Shown: in pieces, positions 17,005 through 27,038 of the stretch | Position numbering within the stretch: position 1 is the first letter of the stretch | How the letters are laid out: each line of letters starts with the position of its first letter | Assembly (NCBI RefSeq): GCF_026712205.1 | Contig: NZ_JAPPUW010000014.1 | Coordinates: forward strand, 1-64,000 | Length of the DNA: 64,000 nt | Direction: 5' to 3' | From: Pelomonas aquatica | GTDB taxonomy: Bacteria; Pseudomonadota; Gammaproteobacteria; Burkholderiales; Burkholderiaceae_C | Translations under genes and position numbers: made by a program | Notes under the pieces: generated by a model | What the model was told of the DNA's origin: nothing | What the model saw: the letters and a program-made list of their open reading frames with translations, nothing else | Database searches by the model: none

Positions 17005-17421
17005 ATGTCCGTCATTGACCATTCCCGGGCCTGCTTGCGAATTTTTGGCGACGATCTGATCCCCGAGGAGATCACTGCCGCGCTGGGCGCTGCACCCACG
17101 AAGTCCGAGACTCGTGGGGAAGTGCTTCGCTCGCGGAATGGTCGCGAGCGCGTTGCCAAGCAAGGTTCGTGGCGACTGGACGCCGCGAACATGGAACCCG
17201 AGGACACCAACGCGCAGGTGCAGGAGTTGCTATCGAAGCTCACCGCGGATCTGACGGTGTGGCATGACATGGCCCGTCGCTTTGAAATCGATCTGTTCTG
17301 CGGCTGGTTCATGGGTCAGACCAATGACGGCGCAGAGCTTTCGCCCGCAACTCTTCTGGCACTGGGTGCGCGTGGTATCGCACTCTCGTTGGACATCTAC
17401 GCGCCGACTGCCGATGAATAG
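17005..17421 (+). CDS. DUF4279 family protein inserted within the peptide-transporter operon
   Basis: 138 residues. The pattern CLRIFGDDLIPEEITAALGAAP, then GSWRLD and a late DLFCGWF, fits the DUF4279 family as I remember it. These are small cytosolic alpha/beta proteins of unknown function, some found near toxin-immunity loci. Codon use is noticeably less GC-biased at third positions than in the flanking dpp genes (ATT, TTT, CGA, TCT occur), suggesting acquisition. It starts 2 nt after the dppB stop, and its end overlaps the dppC start by 8 nt, so it is read in the same transcript. It plays no known role in transport. Confidence 0.78.
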   Translation: MSVIDHSRACLRIFGDDLIPEEITAALGAAPTKSETRGEVLRSRNGRERVAKQGSWRLDAANMEPEDTNAQVQELLSKLTADLTVWHDMARRFEIDLFCGWFMGQTNDGAELSPATLLALGARGIALSLDIYAPTADE

Positions 17422-18316
17422 TCCCTCCTCCCGATTGACGCTCACCGAACCGCCCGGCCCGCTGCGCGAGTTCTGGCTCGGCTTCACCGCCAACCGCGGC
17501 GCCTTCGTCGCGCTGATCGTCTTCGCGTTGATCGCACTCGCATCGCTGCTCGCACCGCTGATCGCGCCCTACGACCCCATCGAGCAATACCGCGACTTCA
17601 TGCTGACGCCGCCGGTCTGGGCCGACGGCGGCGGCACGCGCTTCCTGCTCGGCACCGACGAACTGGGCCGCGACATGCTGAGCCGGCTGCTGCACGGCGG
17701 CCGCGTGTCGCTGGGCATCGGCCTCGCGGCGGTGGCGATGTCGCTCGTGCCCGGCGTGCTGCTGGGCCTCGCGGCGGCCTTCTTCCAGCGCTGGCTGTCG
17801 CCGGCCATCATGCGCGTGATGGACATCGTGCTGGCGCTGCCGGCGCTGCTGCTGGCCATCTGCGTCATCACGGTGCTCGGGCCTGGGCTGGTGAATACGG
17901 TGATCGCGATTGCGATCGGCGCGCTGCCGGGCTATGTGCGGCTCACGCGCGCAGCAGCGCTGGGCGAGATCGGGCGCGACTACGTGACCGCGAGCCGCGT
18001 GGCCGGCGCCGGCGTGTGGCGGCTGATGTTCGTCACCGTGCTGCCCAACTGCATGGCGCCGTTGATCGTCAACGCGACCCTGAGCTTTTCATCGGCGATC
18101 CTGGAGACCGCGGGCCTGGGCTTCCTGGGCCTGGGCGTGCAGGCACCGACGCCGGAGTGGGGAACGCTGCTGTCGGCAGCGCGGGACTACATCATGCGGG
18201 CGCCGTGGGTCGTCACGCTGCCGGGGCTGACGATTCTGGTGACGGTGCTGGCCATCAACCTGATGGGGGATGGGTTGCGGGATGCGCTGGATCCGAAGTT
18301 GAAGAAGGTGGCGTGA
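17414..18316 (+). CDS. dppC: Peptide ABC transporter permease, DppC/OppC type
   Basis: 300 residues. A cytoplasmic N-terminus (PLREFWLGFTANRGAFVAL) precedes six membrane segments. Family motifs are FLLGTDELGRDMLSRLLHGGRVSL and the EAA loop GRDYVTASRVAGAGVWRLM, with LETAGLGFLGLGVQ and PEWG near the end. It pairs with the DppB-like half to form the translocation pore. The ATG sits inside the DUF4279 gene, 8 nt before its end. The 607-bp gap to the ATPase genes is filled entirely by a repeat element that starts at the stop codon. Confidence 0.9.
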   Translation: MNSPSSRLTLTEPPGPLREFWLGFTANRGAFVALIVFALIALASLLAPLIAPYDPIEQYRDFMLTPPVWADGGGTRFLLGTDELGRDMLSRLLHGGRVSLGIGLAAVAMSLVPGVLLGLAAAFFQRWLSPAIMRVMDIVLALPALLLAICVITVLGPGLVNTVIAIAIGALPGYVRLTRAAALGEIGRDYVTASRVAGAGVWRLMFVTVLPNCMAPLIVNATLSFSSAILETAGLGFLGLGVQAPTPEWGTLLSAARDYIMRAPWVVTLPGLTILVTVLAINLMGDGLRDALDPKLKKVA

Positions 18317-18380
18317 TGCTCGCTCGTTGCTTTGGCTTGCTGGCAAGGCACAGCCGGGATTTCGTCCCGGCAGCCGACTC

Positions 18381-18404
18381 ACTTTCTTGTGCGCACAAGA
18401 AAGT
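18381..18404. repeat. 24-bp perfect palindrome in repeat copy A
   Basis: ACTTTCTTGTGC followed by its exact complement, heading copy A of the element. As RNA it forms a 10-12 bp hairpin. The A/T-rich arms and the absence of a following T-run argue against a simple intrinsic terminator on the plus strand. Confidence 0.75.
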
Positions 18405-18841
18405 AAGCAAAGAAAGCGCCCCTGCAAAACCGCCCCTGCGGGGTTCCCTGCGATGCTCGGAACCCGGGGCCGCGCCCAACTCACTTCGCTACGCTCCGTT
18501 CAGACAAAGGGACGCGAAGTCAGATGTTGATGCGTGCTTCGCACGCGCCCCGGGCTCCTGCGCTTCTCGGCGGTTTAGAAGGGGAGACCCCAAACAGCCG
18601 AGCAGCCAACAGCCAAACCCGCAAGCCGGCTGGCGCCGGCTGTTCCTTCACCCCCCCTTTGAGCCCGCCGAGGAGCGCAGGACTTCAAGCCCGTTCGCGA
18701 AGCGAACTTCAAGAACTGACTCGCGACGCTTGTTTGAGCAGAGCGTAGCGGCGCGAGTTCGGCGCGCGGGCTTGAAGTCCGAGCACCGCAGGGCAGCCCG
18801 CTGCGCAGCAAAGGGCCGGGCGGTTCGGGGGCGACTCTTTG

Positions 18842-18869
18842 CCTACTTTCTGGTCGCTCAGAAAGTAGG
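18842..18869. repeat. Matching 11-bp hairpin in repeat copy B
   Basis: CCTACTTTCTG and CAGAAAGTAGG flank a six-base loop. It is the counterpart of the copy A palindrome at the mirror position. The arms are conserved while the loop has diverged, suggesting the hairpin itself is the selected feature. Confidence 0.75.
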
Positions 18870-18923
18870 TCGCCCGCCGGGGCGAACTCCCGGCACGGGC
18901 CTCGCCAACAAACTAAAGCAGCG

Positions 18924-19878
18924 ATGAGCCTCCTCCACATCAAGAACCTCAAAGTCCACTTCGGCACCTTCCCCGCCGTCGACGGCATTGACCTCACCCT
19001 CGAACCCGGCGAACTCCTCGGCATCGTCGGCGAATCCGGCTCCGGCAAGTCGGTCACCATGCTCGCGCTGATGGGCCTCATCGACGCCCCAGGCAAGGTC
19101 AGCGCTGACGCCATCGAGTTCCAGGGCCGCGACCTGCTCAAGCTCACGCCGAAGGAACGCCGCCAGCTGATCGGCCGCGACGTCGCCATGGTGTTCCAGG
19201 ACGCACTGACCAGCCTCAACCCCAGCTACACCGTCGGCGCCCAGATCGCCGAAGTGTTGCGCGCCCACCTCGGCCTGCGTGGCGGCGCCGCCAGAAAACG
19301 CGTCATCGAGCTGCTGGAGCAGGTCGAGATCCCCGACGCGGCGAACCGCGCCGACGCCTACCCGCACCAACTCTCGGGCGGCATGAACCAGCGCGTGATG
19401 ATCGCGATGGCGATTGCCTGCGCGCCCAAGCTGCTGATCGCCGACGAGCCGACGACGGCGCTGGACGTGACCATCCAGGCCCAGATCATGGCCCTGCTGC
19501 TGAAGCTGCAGCGCGAACAGGGCATGGGCCTCGTCATGATCACGCACGACCTCGCGGTGGTGGCCGAGATGGCCCAGCCCGGGCTGAACAACGTTGCCGT
19601 CATGTACGCCGGCCAGATCGTCGAGACCGGCCCCGTGCCAGGCCTGTTCGACGCGCCGCGCCACCCCTACACGCAGGCACTGCTCGCCGCGATCCCCGAA
19701 CACAACAAGGGTGCGGAACGCCTGTCCGCCCTGCCCGGCATCGTGCCCGGCGCGCTGGACCGGCCCGCGGGCTGCCTGCTGTCGCCGCGCTGCCCGCGTG
19801 TGCAGCCGCGCTGCGTCGCCGAAAGGCCCACGCTCGACAACGGTGTGCGCTGCTTCTTCCCCATCGAGGCGTCGGCAC

Positions 19879-19886
<8 letters not shown>
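18924..19886 (+). CDS. dppD: Peptide ABC transporter ATP-binding protein, DppD type
   Basis: 320 residues. Walker A is GESGSGKS, Q-loop [12 protein letters not shown], signature LSGGMNQRV, Walker [14 protein letters not shown] and H-loop ITHDL. The oligopeptide-specific C-terminal region has Cys in [15 protein letters not shown], which in DppD homologues can hold an iron-sulfur cluster. It energises the DppBC pore together with DppF. No Shine-Dalgarno sequence is evident, and the start codon lies at the outer edge of the repeat element. It overlaps dppF by 8 nt. Confidence 0.92.
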
Positions 19887-20838
<952 letters not shown>

Positions 20839-20875
20839 CGCGGCCCGCTGCCGGCCCTCTGCCTTGCCGCCCATG

Positions 20876-20896
20876 AAAAAACCGCCCTCAGGCGGT
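20876..20896 (-). terminator. Intrinsic terminator of the psiF-like gene
   Basis: On the minus strand ACCGCC-TGAG-GGCGGT is followed by TTTTTC, a 6-bp GC stem with a short loop and T-run, 28 bp beyond the psiF-like stop. It lies in the convergent gap with dppF. Confidence 0.8.
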
Positions 20897-20924
20897 CTTG
20901 GAACCCGTTGGGGTCAGAGGGCGA

Positions 20925-21227
20925 TCACTTCGGTGCCGCGGCCGCGTCGGCCATGCACTTCTTGACGTGGCTCTTGGCGGCCGCGCCGTGCAGCTTCTTG
21001 TCGGCGGCGGACTTGTCGCAGGCCGCAGCGGCGGCGTCGGCCACGGGAGCCGCGGGGGCCGAGGCGGCACCGCCGGCGGACAGGCATTCCTTCATGAAGG
21101 CCTTGCGCTCGTCGCCCTTCTTGCCCTTGGCTTCGGCATTGCAGGACTTCATCTTGTCCTGCTGCGTGGTGGCCTGGGCGCCGAGGGCGAGAGCGGCACA
21201 GGCCAGCAGGATGGCGATTCGTTTCAT
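20925..21227 (-). CDS. psiF: PsiF-family small secreted protein
   Basis: 100 residues. A signal peptide (IAILLACAALALGAQA) precedes two PsiF-type repeats: QDKMKSCNAEAKGKKGDERKAFMKECL, and a second, degenerate one, ACDKSAADKKLHGAAAKSHVKKCM, each with two Cys. E. coli psiF is phosphate-starvation induced. I looked for a Pho box upstream and did not find a convincing one. A strong AAGGAA precedes the start. Periplasmic, function unknown. Confidence 0.82.
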   Translation of the reverse strand: MKRIAILLACAALALGAQATTQQDKMKSCNAEAKGKKGDERKAFMKECLSAGGAASAPAAPVADAAAAACDKSAADKKLHGAAAKSHVKKCMADAAAAPK

Positions 21228-21385
21228 CGGTGATTCCTTCCTCGGGAAAGTGGTGGGCGAATGGATTCAAGCACGCGGCCGTGACACTGCCAAGCCGTGT
21301 TTCATCGGCGTCACAAAAGGCTGGCTGCGCCGGGATGCACGCCGCAAACGCCGGCTGCGCGCCATCGGTTGACGCGCAGCGCGCC

Positions 21386-22729
21386 TCACAAGATCCGCCG
21401 CGGATGGGCCAGCGCCTCGTGCGCCGAGTGCAGGCGCCGCACCAGCACGCGGATGAAGCCGCGGTCGAAGCGGTGCTGGCATTCGGGGCTGAGCTGGCCG
21501 ATGGACTCGGGCGTGAACGAGATCGTCGTGCATTCCTGGCTGACCTTGATGTCGGTGCTGTGGCGGCGCAGGTCGGGGTTGGGCGCGAGGTAGGCCATCT
21601 CGCCGACGGACGTGCCCCGGCCCAGCGTCGCCACGAGGCGCCCGTCGCGGAAGACCTCCACCTCGCCCTGGGCGATGATGTGGAAGCTGTTGCCCTCCTG
21701 GCCGCGCTTGAACAGCGCATAGCCCTGCGGGTAGCGCTTCCAGCGCGCGCGCCGCACGACCTCCCACAGCTGCACGTCGCCGAACTCCGCGAAGAACTCC
21801 AGCGAGCGCAGCAGGTTGAAGCGCTCGGAGTCGCGCACCTCGCCGAGGCGGTTCAGCGGCACCTGCTGGCTGGCGACCAGGCTGGAGAGGGCCTGCGCAA
21901 AGCTGTCCCAGTCGGGGAAGCGGTCGTGCGGGCCCTTGGCCAGCGCGCGCAGCACGACGGCGTCCAGCGCCTCGGTGACGCCCTCGCGCTGGCCCATCAG
22001 CGGCAGCGGCGGCTGGTGGTAGATCTGGTGCATCAGCGCCATCTGGTGCGGCGCGTCGAAGGGCGGCCGGCCGCCGATCAGGTGGTAGAGCACGGCGCCC
22101 AGCGCGTAGATGTCGGCGCGGCAGTCCACGTCGCCGCCCTCGATCTGCTCCGGCGGCATATAGGCCAGCGAGCCGACGCGGTGGATCTGGGTCGAGTCGG
22201 CGTTCAGGTTCAGCGCCGAGCCGAAGTCGCTGACCTTCACGTCGACGACCTGGCCGTTGTCCAGCACGGCCAGCAGGTTGGCGGGCTTGACGTCACGGTG
22301 GATGACGCCCTGGCGGTAGACATAGCTCAGCGCCATCGCGCACTTGAAGCCGAGCTCGACGATCTGGTCCAGCGCCAGCAGGCGGTCGCTGCGGCAGAAG
22401 TGCTTCAGCGTGACGCCGGGCACGTACTCCATGACGAGGTAGGGCGCGGAGCCCTCGGCCACCGCGTCGAGGATGGCGACCACATTGGGGTGGTGCAGCC
22501 GCCCGGCCAGCGCGGCCTCGGCGCTGAAGAAGCGGTTGCTGAAGTCGCTGCCGGGCGCATCCGGCGGCGGCGCCCAGGCGCGCATGCGCTTGATGGCCAC
22601 GTCCTGGCCCTGGAAGGGGTCGCGCGCCAGGAAGACGTCGCTGGTCGCCCCCTCGCCCAGGCGCTTGAGCACCTGGTAGCGGCCGATATGCGAAGGGAGG
22701 TCGTCGGCGAGGGCGGTCACGCGCGGCAT
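21386..22729 (-). CDS. Ser/Thr protein kinase fused to a cyclic-nucleotide-binding-type domain
   Basis: 447 residues, start 22729. An N-terminal eukaryotic-type kinase domain has a glycine loop RLGEGATSDVF, catalytic Lys47 (VAIKR), catalytic loop HRDVKPANLL (Asp146), DFG at 168-170, and YMPPEQIEGG as the APE equivalent. All key residues are present, so it should be active. From about residue 315 a cNMP-type beta-roll follows (YALFKRGQEGNSFHIIAQGEVEVF, GTSVGEMAYL). The phosphate-binding cassette lacks the usual PR-A/T-A Arg (APNPDLRRHSTDI), so cAMP binding is doubtful. No membrane segment. The gene is divergent from the VOC protein, 31 bp away. Confidence 0.88.
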   Translation of the reverse strand: MPRVTALADDLPSHIGRYQVLKRLGEGATSDVFLARDPFQGQDVAIKRMRAWAPPPDAPGSDFSNRFFSAEAALAGRLHHPNVVAILDAVAEGSAPYLVMEYVPGVTLKHFCRSDRLLALDQIVELGFKCAMALSYVYRQGVIHRDVKPANLLAVLDNGQVVDVKVSDFGSALNLNADSTQIHRVGSLAYMPPEQIEGGDVDCRADIYALGAVLYHLIGGRPPFDAPHQMALMHQIYHQPPLPLMGQREGVTEALDAVVLRALAKGPHDRFPDWDSFAQALSSLVASQQVPLNRLGEVRDSERFNLLRSLEFFAEFGDVQLWEVVRRARWKRYPQGYALFKRGQEGNSFHIIAQGEVEVFRDGRLVATLGRGTSVGEMAYLAPNPDLRRHSTDIKVSQECTTISFTPESIGQLSPECQHRFDRGFIRVLVRRLHSAHEALAHPRRIL

Positions 22730-22760
22730 GATACGGGCCGCTTCCTGGAGCCGAGATCCC

Positions 22761-23174
22761 ATGTTCTCCCACGTTTTCCTGGGCACCCGCGACTTCGAGC
22801 GCGCGCTGGCCTTCTACCGCCCGCTGATGGCGGGCCTCGGGCTGGCCGAGCGCTTCTGCGACCCGTCCCGCCCCTGGGCCGGCTGGCAGAGCAGCCCGGG
22901 GCCGCGCCCGCTGCTGCTGCTGGGCCGCCCCTTCGACGGCGGGCACGAGCCCGGCAACGGCCAGATGGTGGCCCTGCTGGCGGCCAGCCGCGCCCTGGTC
23001 GACCAGGCCCATGCGACGGCCCTGGCCCACGGCGGGCGCTGCGAAGGCCCGCCGGGGCGGCGTCCGCACTACCACGCCCACTACTACGGCGCCTATTTCC
23101 GCGACCCCGACGGCAATAAGCTCTGCGTGGCCTGCCATGACCCGGCCGACGCCAACGCGGCGACGGCCGGCTGA
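22761..23174 (+). CDS. VOC (glyoxalase/bleomycin-resistance) family protein
   Basis: 137 residues, a single VOC unit: MFSHVFLGTRDFERALAFYR at the start and YGAYFRDPDGNKLCVACH at the end, the latter the classic closing motif. The fold usually binds a divalent metal and catalyses isomerisation, epoxide opening or dioxygenation; many members remain unassigned. The substrate cannot be told. It lies between the kinase (divergent) and argS (same strand, 64 bp downstream). Confidence 0.85.
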   Translation: MFSHVFLGTRDFERALAFYRPLMAGLGLAERFCDPSRPWAGWQSSPGPRPLLLLGRPFDGGHEPGNGQMVALLAASRALVDQAHATALAHGGRCEGPPGRRPHYHAHYYGAYFRDPDGNKLCVACHDPADANAATAG

Positions 23175-23225
23175 GTCGGCGCCGTGAGCGGCCCATGCGT
23201 TTCAGCCGGGCCGGAGCACGCCTCC

Positions 23226-23231
23226 TAAAAT
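23226..23231 (+). promoter_or_regulatory. -10-like element 7 nt before the argS start
   Basis: TAAAAT ends 7 nt before the ATG, where a transcription start would fall on or beside the first codon. No Shine-Dalgarno sequence is present. It suggests a leaderless or near-leaderless argS mRNA. No good -35 box is seen. Confidence 0.5.
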
Positions 23232-23238
23232 CGCGCCC

Positions 23239-24957
23239 ATGATCCAAGCCAAGCAGGCGCTGCTCGCTGCACTCGCCGAAGCCCTCCACGAGATTGCCCC
23301 CGGCTCGAACGCCGTCGCGGCCTTCGAGTCCCCCAAGCAGGCCGCCCATGGCGACTTCGCCTGCACGGCCGCCATGCAACTGGCCAAGCCGCTGAAGGCC
23401 AACCCGCGTGAACTGGCCACGCGCCTGATCGCCGCCCTCGAAGCCAAGCCCGCCTTCCGGACCTGGGTGCAGGCACTGGAGATCGCCGGCCCCGGCTTCA
23501 TCAACATCCGCCTGAAGCCGGCCGCCAGGCAGGCCGTCGTCGGCGAGGTGCTGGGCGCCGGCGCCGCCTTCGGCCACCGCGCGGCGACGGCCAAGCATGT
23601 GATGGTGGAGTTCGTGTCCGCCAACCCGACCGGCCCGCTGCACGTCGGCCACGCGCGCCAGGCGGCGCTGGGCGATGCGCTGTGCTCGCTGTTCAAGACC
23701 CAGGGCCACGACGTGACCCGCGAGTTCTATTACAACGACGCCGGCGTGCAGATCGCCACGCTGGCCAACTCCACGCAGATGCGCCTGAAGGGCTTCAAGC
23801 CCGGCGACGCCGAGTGGCCCGAGGCGGCCTACAACGGCGACTACATCCAGGACATCGCCGACGCCTTTTGCGCCAAGGAGTCGGTCAAGGCCGACGACCG
23901 CGAGTTCACCGCCTCGGGCGACGTGGACGACCTCGACGGCATCCGCCAGTTCGCCGTGGCCTATCTGCGCCACGAGCAGGACCTGGACCTGCAGGCCTTC
24001 GGCCTGAAGTTCGACAGCTATTTCCTCGAGACCAGCGTCTACAAGGGCGGCCAGCTGGAAAAGACGGTGGAGCGGCTGGTGGCCAGCGGCAAGACCTACG
24101 AGGAGGGCGGCGCGCTGTGGCTGCGCACCACCGACTACGGCGACGACAAGGACCGCGTGATGCGCAAGAAGGAAGGTGGCTACACCTACTTCGTGCCCGA
24201 CGTGGCCTACCACATCAACAAGTTCGAGCGCGGCTACACGCAGTGCATCAACATCCAGGGCACCGACCACCACGGCACCATCGCCCGCGTGCGCGCCGGC
24301 CTGCAGGCGGTGAACCTCGGCATCCCCCAGGGCTTCCCGGACTATGTGCTGCACAAGATGGTCACGGTGATGAAGGGCGGCGAGGAGGTCAAGATCTCCA
24401 AGCGCGCCGGCAGCTATGTGACGCTGCGCGACCTGGTCGACTGGACCAGCCGCGACGCGGTGCGCTTCTTCCTGATCAGCCGCAAGGCCGACACCGAGTT
24501 CGTCTTCGACGTCGACCTCGCGCTGAAGCAGAACGACGAGAACCCGGTGTTCTATGTGCAGTACGCGCATGCGCGCATCTGCTCGGTGATCCGCAAATGG
24601 GCCGCCGACATGGGCGGCGACATCGCGGCCATCGCCGCTGCCGACCTCGGCCTGCTGACCGCGCCGACGGAAGAGGCGCTGATGCTCAAGCTTGCCGCCT
24701 ACCCCGACATGCTGAGCGGCGCCGCCGCCGGCCTGGCGCCGCATGACGTGGCCTTCTACGCCCGCGACCTGGCCGGCGCCTACCACTCCTACTACGCCGC
24801 CGAGCGCGTGCTGGGCCAGGCCCCCGAGCTGAGCCGCGCCCGCGTCGCGCTGCTGGCCGCCACGCGCCAGGTGCTCGCCAATGCGCTGGCCCTGCTCGGC
24901 GTCAGCGCCCCCGAACAGATGAGCCGCGAGGCTCAGGACCAACCGGAGACCGAATGA
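23239..24957 (+). CDS. argS: Arginyl-tRNA synthetase
   Basis: 572 residues, class I. The N-terminal Add-1 domain binds the tRNA D-loop. The HIGH-type motif is GPLHVGHAR, the KMSKS-like loop [11 protein letters not shown], and the C-terminal DALR anticodon domain ends ...[14 protein letters not shown]. It charges tRNA-Arg and needs the tRNA for amino-acid activation. Length is typical. The last 4 nt overlap the SPOR gene, the conserved argS-SPOR-dsbA order of Burkholderiales. Confidence 0.97.
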   Translation: MIQAKQALLAALAEALHEIAPGSNAVAAFESPKQAAHGDFACTAAMQLAKPLKANPRELATRLIAALEAKPAFRTWVQALEIAGPGFINIRLKPAARQAVVGEVLGAGAAFGHRAATAKHVMVEFVSANPTGPLHVGHARQAALGDALCSLFKTQGHDVTREFYYNDAGVQIATLANSTQMRLKGFKPGDAEWPEAAYNGDYIQDIADAFCAKESVKADDREFTASGDVDDLDGIRQFAVAYLRHEQDLDLQAFGLKFDSYFLETSVYKGGQLEKTVERLVASGKTYEEGGALWLRTTDYGDDKDRVMRKKEGGYTYFVPDVAYHINKFERGYTQCINIQGTDHHGTIARVRAGLQAVNLGIPQGFPDYVLHKMVTVMKGGEEVKISKRAGSYVTLRDLVDWTSRDAVRFFLISRKADTEFVFDVDLALKQNDENPVFYVQYAHARICSVIRKWAADMGGDIAAIAAADLGLLTAPTEEALMLKLAAYPDMLSGAAAGLAPHDVAFYARDLAGAYHSYYAAERVLGQAPELSRARVALLAATRQVLANALALLGVSAPEQMSREAQDQPETE

Positions 24958-25595
24958 GTTCCGCATCCAAGCCCGCCGGCAACAAGAACCAGCAGGGCGG
25001 CTTCGTCCTCGGCCTCATCGTCGGGCTGCTCGTCGGCCTGGCCGTCGCCCTGGGCGTGGCCTTGTACATCACCAAGGTGCCCATCCCCTTCGTGAACAAG
25101 GTGCCGCAGCGCACCGCCGAGCAGGACGCCGCCGAGGCCGAGCGCAACAAGAACTGGGACCCGAACGCGCCGCTGGCCGGCAAGGCCGCGCGCAGCGCCA
25201 GCGGCGTCGTCAACGCGCCGCCGCCGGCCGCCTCCGCAGCCGCCCCCGTGGCCCCCGTGGCCGCCGTCACGCCGCCCGCCAAGGCCAAGGCAGACGCGGC
25301 ACCGCCTGCCGCCGCGGCCGCGCCGCCCGCCGCCGCCTCGGCACCGGCCGCCGCCGAGGCCTATGTCTACTTCGTGCAGGCCGGCGCCTTCACGCGCCCC
25401 GAGGAGGCCGAGAGCCAGAAGGCCAGGCTGGCCATCCAGGGCTTCACGGCCAAGACCATGGAGCGCGAGCAGAACGGCCGCACCGTCTACCGCGTGCGCC
25501 TGGGCCCCATGGACACGCGCGACGCCGCCGAAGAGCTGCAGCGCAAGATCGAGGGGGCCGGCTTCGAGGCCAATCTCGTTCGTGTACAACGCTGA
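24954..25595 (+). CDS. SPOR-domain protein (FtsN-like)
   Basis: 213 residues. A cytoplasmic stub is followed by one membrane segment (about 16-40, [24 protein letters not shown]) and a long Ala/Pro linker with basic residues. A C-terminal SPOR domain (about 135-213, [20 protein letters not shown], then [10 protein letters not shown]) binds denuded septal glycan. The topology matches FtsN-like cell-division proteins, though the family is paralogous and a direct FtsN role is inferred. It is translationally coupled to argS (ATGA). Confidence 0.88.
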   Translation: MSSASKPAGNKNQQGGFVLGLIVGLLVGLAVALGVALYITKVPIPFVNKVPQRTAEQDAAEAERNKNWDPNAPLAGKAARSASGVVNAPPPAASAAAPVAPVAAVTPPAKAKADAAPPAAAAAPPAAASAPAAAEAYVYFVQAGAFTRPEEAESQKARLAIQGFTAKTMEREQNGRTVYRVRLGPMDTRDAAEELQRKIEGAGFEANLVRVQR

Positions 25596-25638
25596 ATTCC
25601 CGCACCGCCCGACCACCGCCTGAAGGATGACTGCCGCC

Positions 25639-26301
25639 ATGAAGCGCCGCGATTTCTCCGCCCTGCTCGCCACCGCCCCCGTCCTGGGTGGCGCCGCCCC
25701 CGCCCTCGCCCAGGGCGGCCCGGTCGACGGCCGGCAATACCTGACCCTGAGCCAGGCGCTGCCGACGACGCCGGGCAAGATCGAGGTCGTCGAGTTCTTC
25801 TGGTACGGCTGCCCGCACTGCTATGCCTTCGAGCCCGCCATCGAGGCCTGGGCCAAGCAGCTGCCGGCCGACGTCGCCTTCCGCAAGGTCCACGTCGCCT
25901 TCCGCGCCAACGTCAAGATCCACCAGCGCATGTTCTACGCGCTCGAATCCCTGGGCAAGGAAGCCCAGGCCCGCCCGGCCATCTTCAACGCGATGCACCA
26001 GCAGGGCCTGGCCCTGGACGACCCCAAGAGCCAGGCCAAGTTCCTGGGCAATCTGGGCATCGACGCGGCCAAGTACCAGGAGGCCTACAACTCCTTCGGC
26101 GTCGTGACCAAATGCGGCCAGGCCGAGAAGCTGTCCGAGGCCTATCGCATCGACGGCGTGCCCAGCATCGGCGTCGGCGGCCGCTTCCTGACATCGCCCG
26201 GCCAGGCCGGCGCCGGCCAGCGCGTGACCGAGATCGAGCTCGGCCAGAAGGCGCTGCAGGTCACCGATTTCCTGATCCAGCGCGCGCGCAGCAAGGCATG
26301 A
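25639..26301 (+). CDS. dsbA: Thiol:disulfide interchange protein DsbA
   Basis: 220 residues. GAAGGA lies 11 nt upstream of this ATG and selects it over the ATG at 25627. The signal sequence begins MKRRDFSALLATAPVLGGAAPALA. The thioredoxin fold carries active site FFWYGCPHCYAF (Cys58/Cys61) and the cis-Pro motif GVPSIGVGG. A helical insertion lies between, as in DsbA. It introduces disulfides into periplasmic proteins. Third gene of the argS-SPOR-dsbA run. Confidence 0.95.
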   Translation: MKRRDFSALLATAPVLGGAAPALAQGGPVDGRQYLTLSQALPTTPGKIEVVEFFWYGCPHCYAFEPAIEAWAKQLPADVAFRKVHVAFRANVKIHQRMFYALESLGKEAQARPAIFNAMHQQGLALDDPKSQAKFLGNLGIDAAKYQEAYNSFGVVTKCGQAEKLSEAYRIDGVPSIGVGGRFLTSPGQAGAGQRVTEIELGQKALQVTDFLIQRARSKA

Positions 26302-26389
26302 AGCGCCGCGACGCGGCCCTCGTGCCGGCCGTCGCGGGTTTCCTGATCGCGTTGCCGCGCGGGAAAGGCTGACGAAGGCGGCAGGCCCC

Positions 26390-26395
26390 TAGAAT
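26390..26395 (+). promoter_or_regulatory. -10-like element upstream of lptA
   Basis: TAGAAT ends 22 nt before the chosen lptA start in a GC-rich 116-bp gap. It would give a leader of only about 15 nt. No clear -35. Confidence 0.4.
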
Positions 26396-26417
26396 GGCCT
26401 GCAACTTCCGTGCCTCC

Positions 26418-27038
26418 ATGCTGCAGCGCCTGCCCTTCCTGATCGCCATCGCCCTCGCCGCCGGACCCGTGCTGGCGGAGAAGGCCGACCGGCTCAAGCC
26501 CATGGTCTTCACGGCCGAGAAGCAGGGCCGGCTGGACGGCGTGAACCAGCGCACCGAGCTGTTCGGCAACGTCATCATCACCAAGGGCAGCCTGGTGCTG
26601 CATGCCGAGAAGGTGGACGTGCGCGAGACCCGCGACGGCTACCACCAGGCCTATGCCAGCGGCAGCAGCGGCCAGCCGGTCAGCTTCCGCCAGGCCCGCG
26701 ACGTGCCCGGCGAGGCCATCGAGGGCGTGGCCGACCAGCTCGAATACGACACCCGCACCGAGACCGTGCGCTTCATCGGCAACGCCACCGTGCGCCGCAC
26801 GCGCGGCACGACGGTGGCCGACGAGGTGACCGGCGCCGTCATCGTCTACGACAGCCGCACCGAGGTCTTCGCGCTGGAAGGCGGCAACGCGTCGCCCAAC
26901 CCCAACGGCCGCGTGCGCATGGTGCTGATGCCGCGCACGCAGCCGGATGCGCCGGCCTCGGCGGCCGCCTCCGCGCCGCCGGCCACGCTGCCGCTGCAGC
27001 CGTCCACGACGATCACGCCGCCGCGCAAGCCGTCATGA
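26418..27038 (+). CDS. lptA: LPS transport periplasmic protein LptA
   Basis: 206 residues from this ATG; an ATG 8 codons upstream is possible but would break the signal peptide ([19 protein letters not shown]). The OstA/LptA beta-jellyroll follows: [58 protein letters not shown] Pro/Ala-rich tail is added. It bridges LPS from LptB2FGC to LptDE across the periplasm. It overlaps lptB by 4 nt, in the universal lptA-lptB-rpoN order. Confidence 0.95.
   Translation: MLQRLPFLIAIALAAGPVLAEKADRLKPMVFTAEKQGRLDGVNQRTELFGNVIITKGSLVLHAEKVDVRETRDGYHQAYASGSSGQPVSFRQARDVPGEAIEGVADQLEYDTRTETVRFIGNATVRRTRGTTVADEVTGAVIVYDSRTEVFALEGGNASPNPNGRVRMVLMPRTQPDAPASAAASAPPATLPLQPSTTITPPRKPS

Larger units (their letters stand above)
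18317..18923. repeat. Composite inverted-repeat element (two diverged copies head to head)
   Basis: The gap between dppC and dppD contains the same module twice in opposite orientation: about 18319-18595 on the plus strand and about 18925-18640 on the minus strand. Shared blocks in the same order include TGCTTT, GCCGGGA, the ACTTTCT/AGAAAGT stem, GCAAAGA, TGCTCGGA, CGCTACGCTC, GCTTCGC and CTCGGCGG. A unique core of about 45-60 bp separates them. No gene is visible on either strand. The element reaches from the dppC stop to the dppD start codon. It looks like a REP/MITE-type dispersed element; no transposase is encoded. Confidence 0.8.

Noticed and set aside
18327-18850. Several 60-130 codon frames within the inverted-repeat element
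   Set aside because: They read through both repeat copies in different frames, show no shared protein between the two copies and have no ribosome-binding site. The conservation is of DNA hairpins, not of codons.
21228-21385. A Pho box upstream of the psiF-like gene
   Set aside because: Only scattered TGTCA-like bases were found, without the two properly spaced CTGTCAT repeats.
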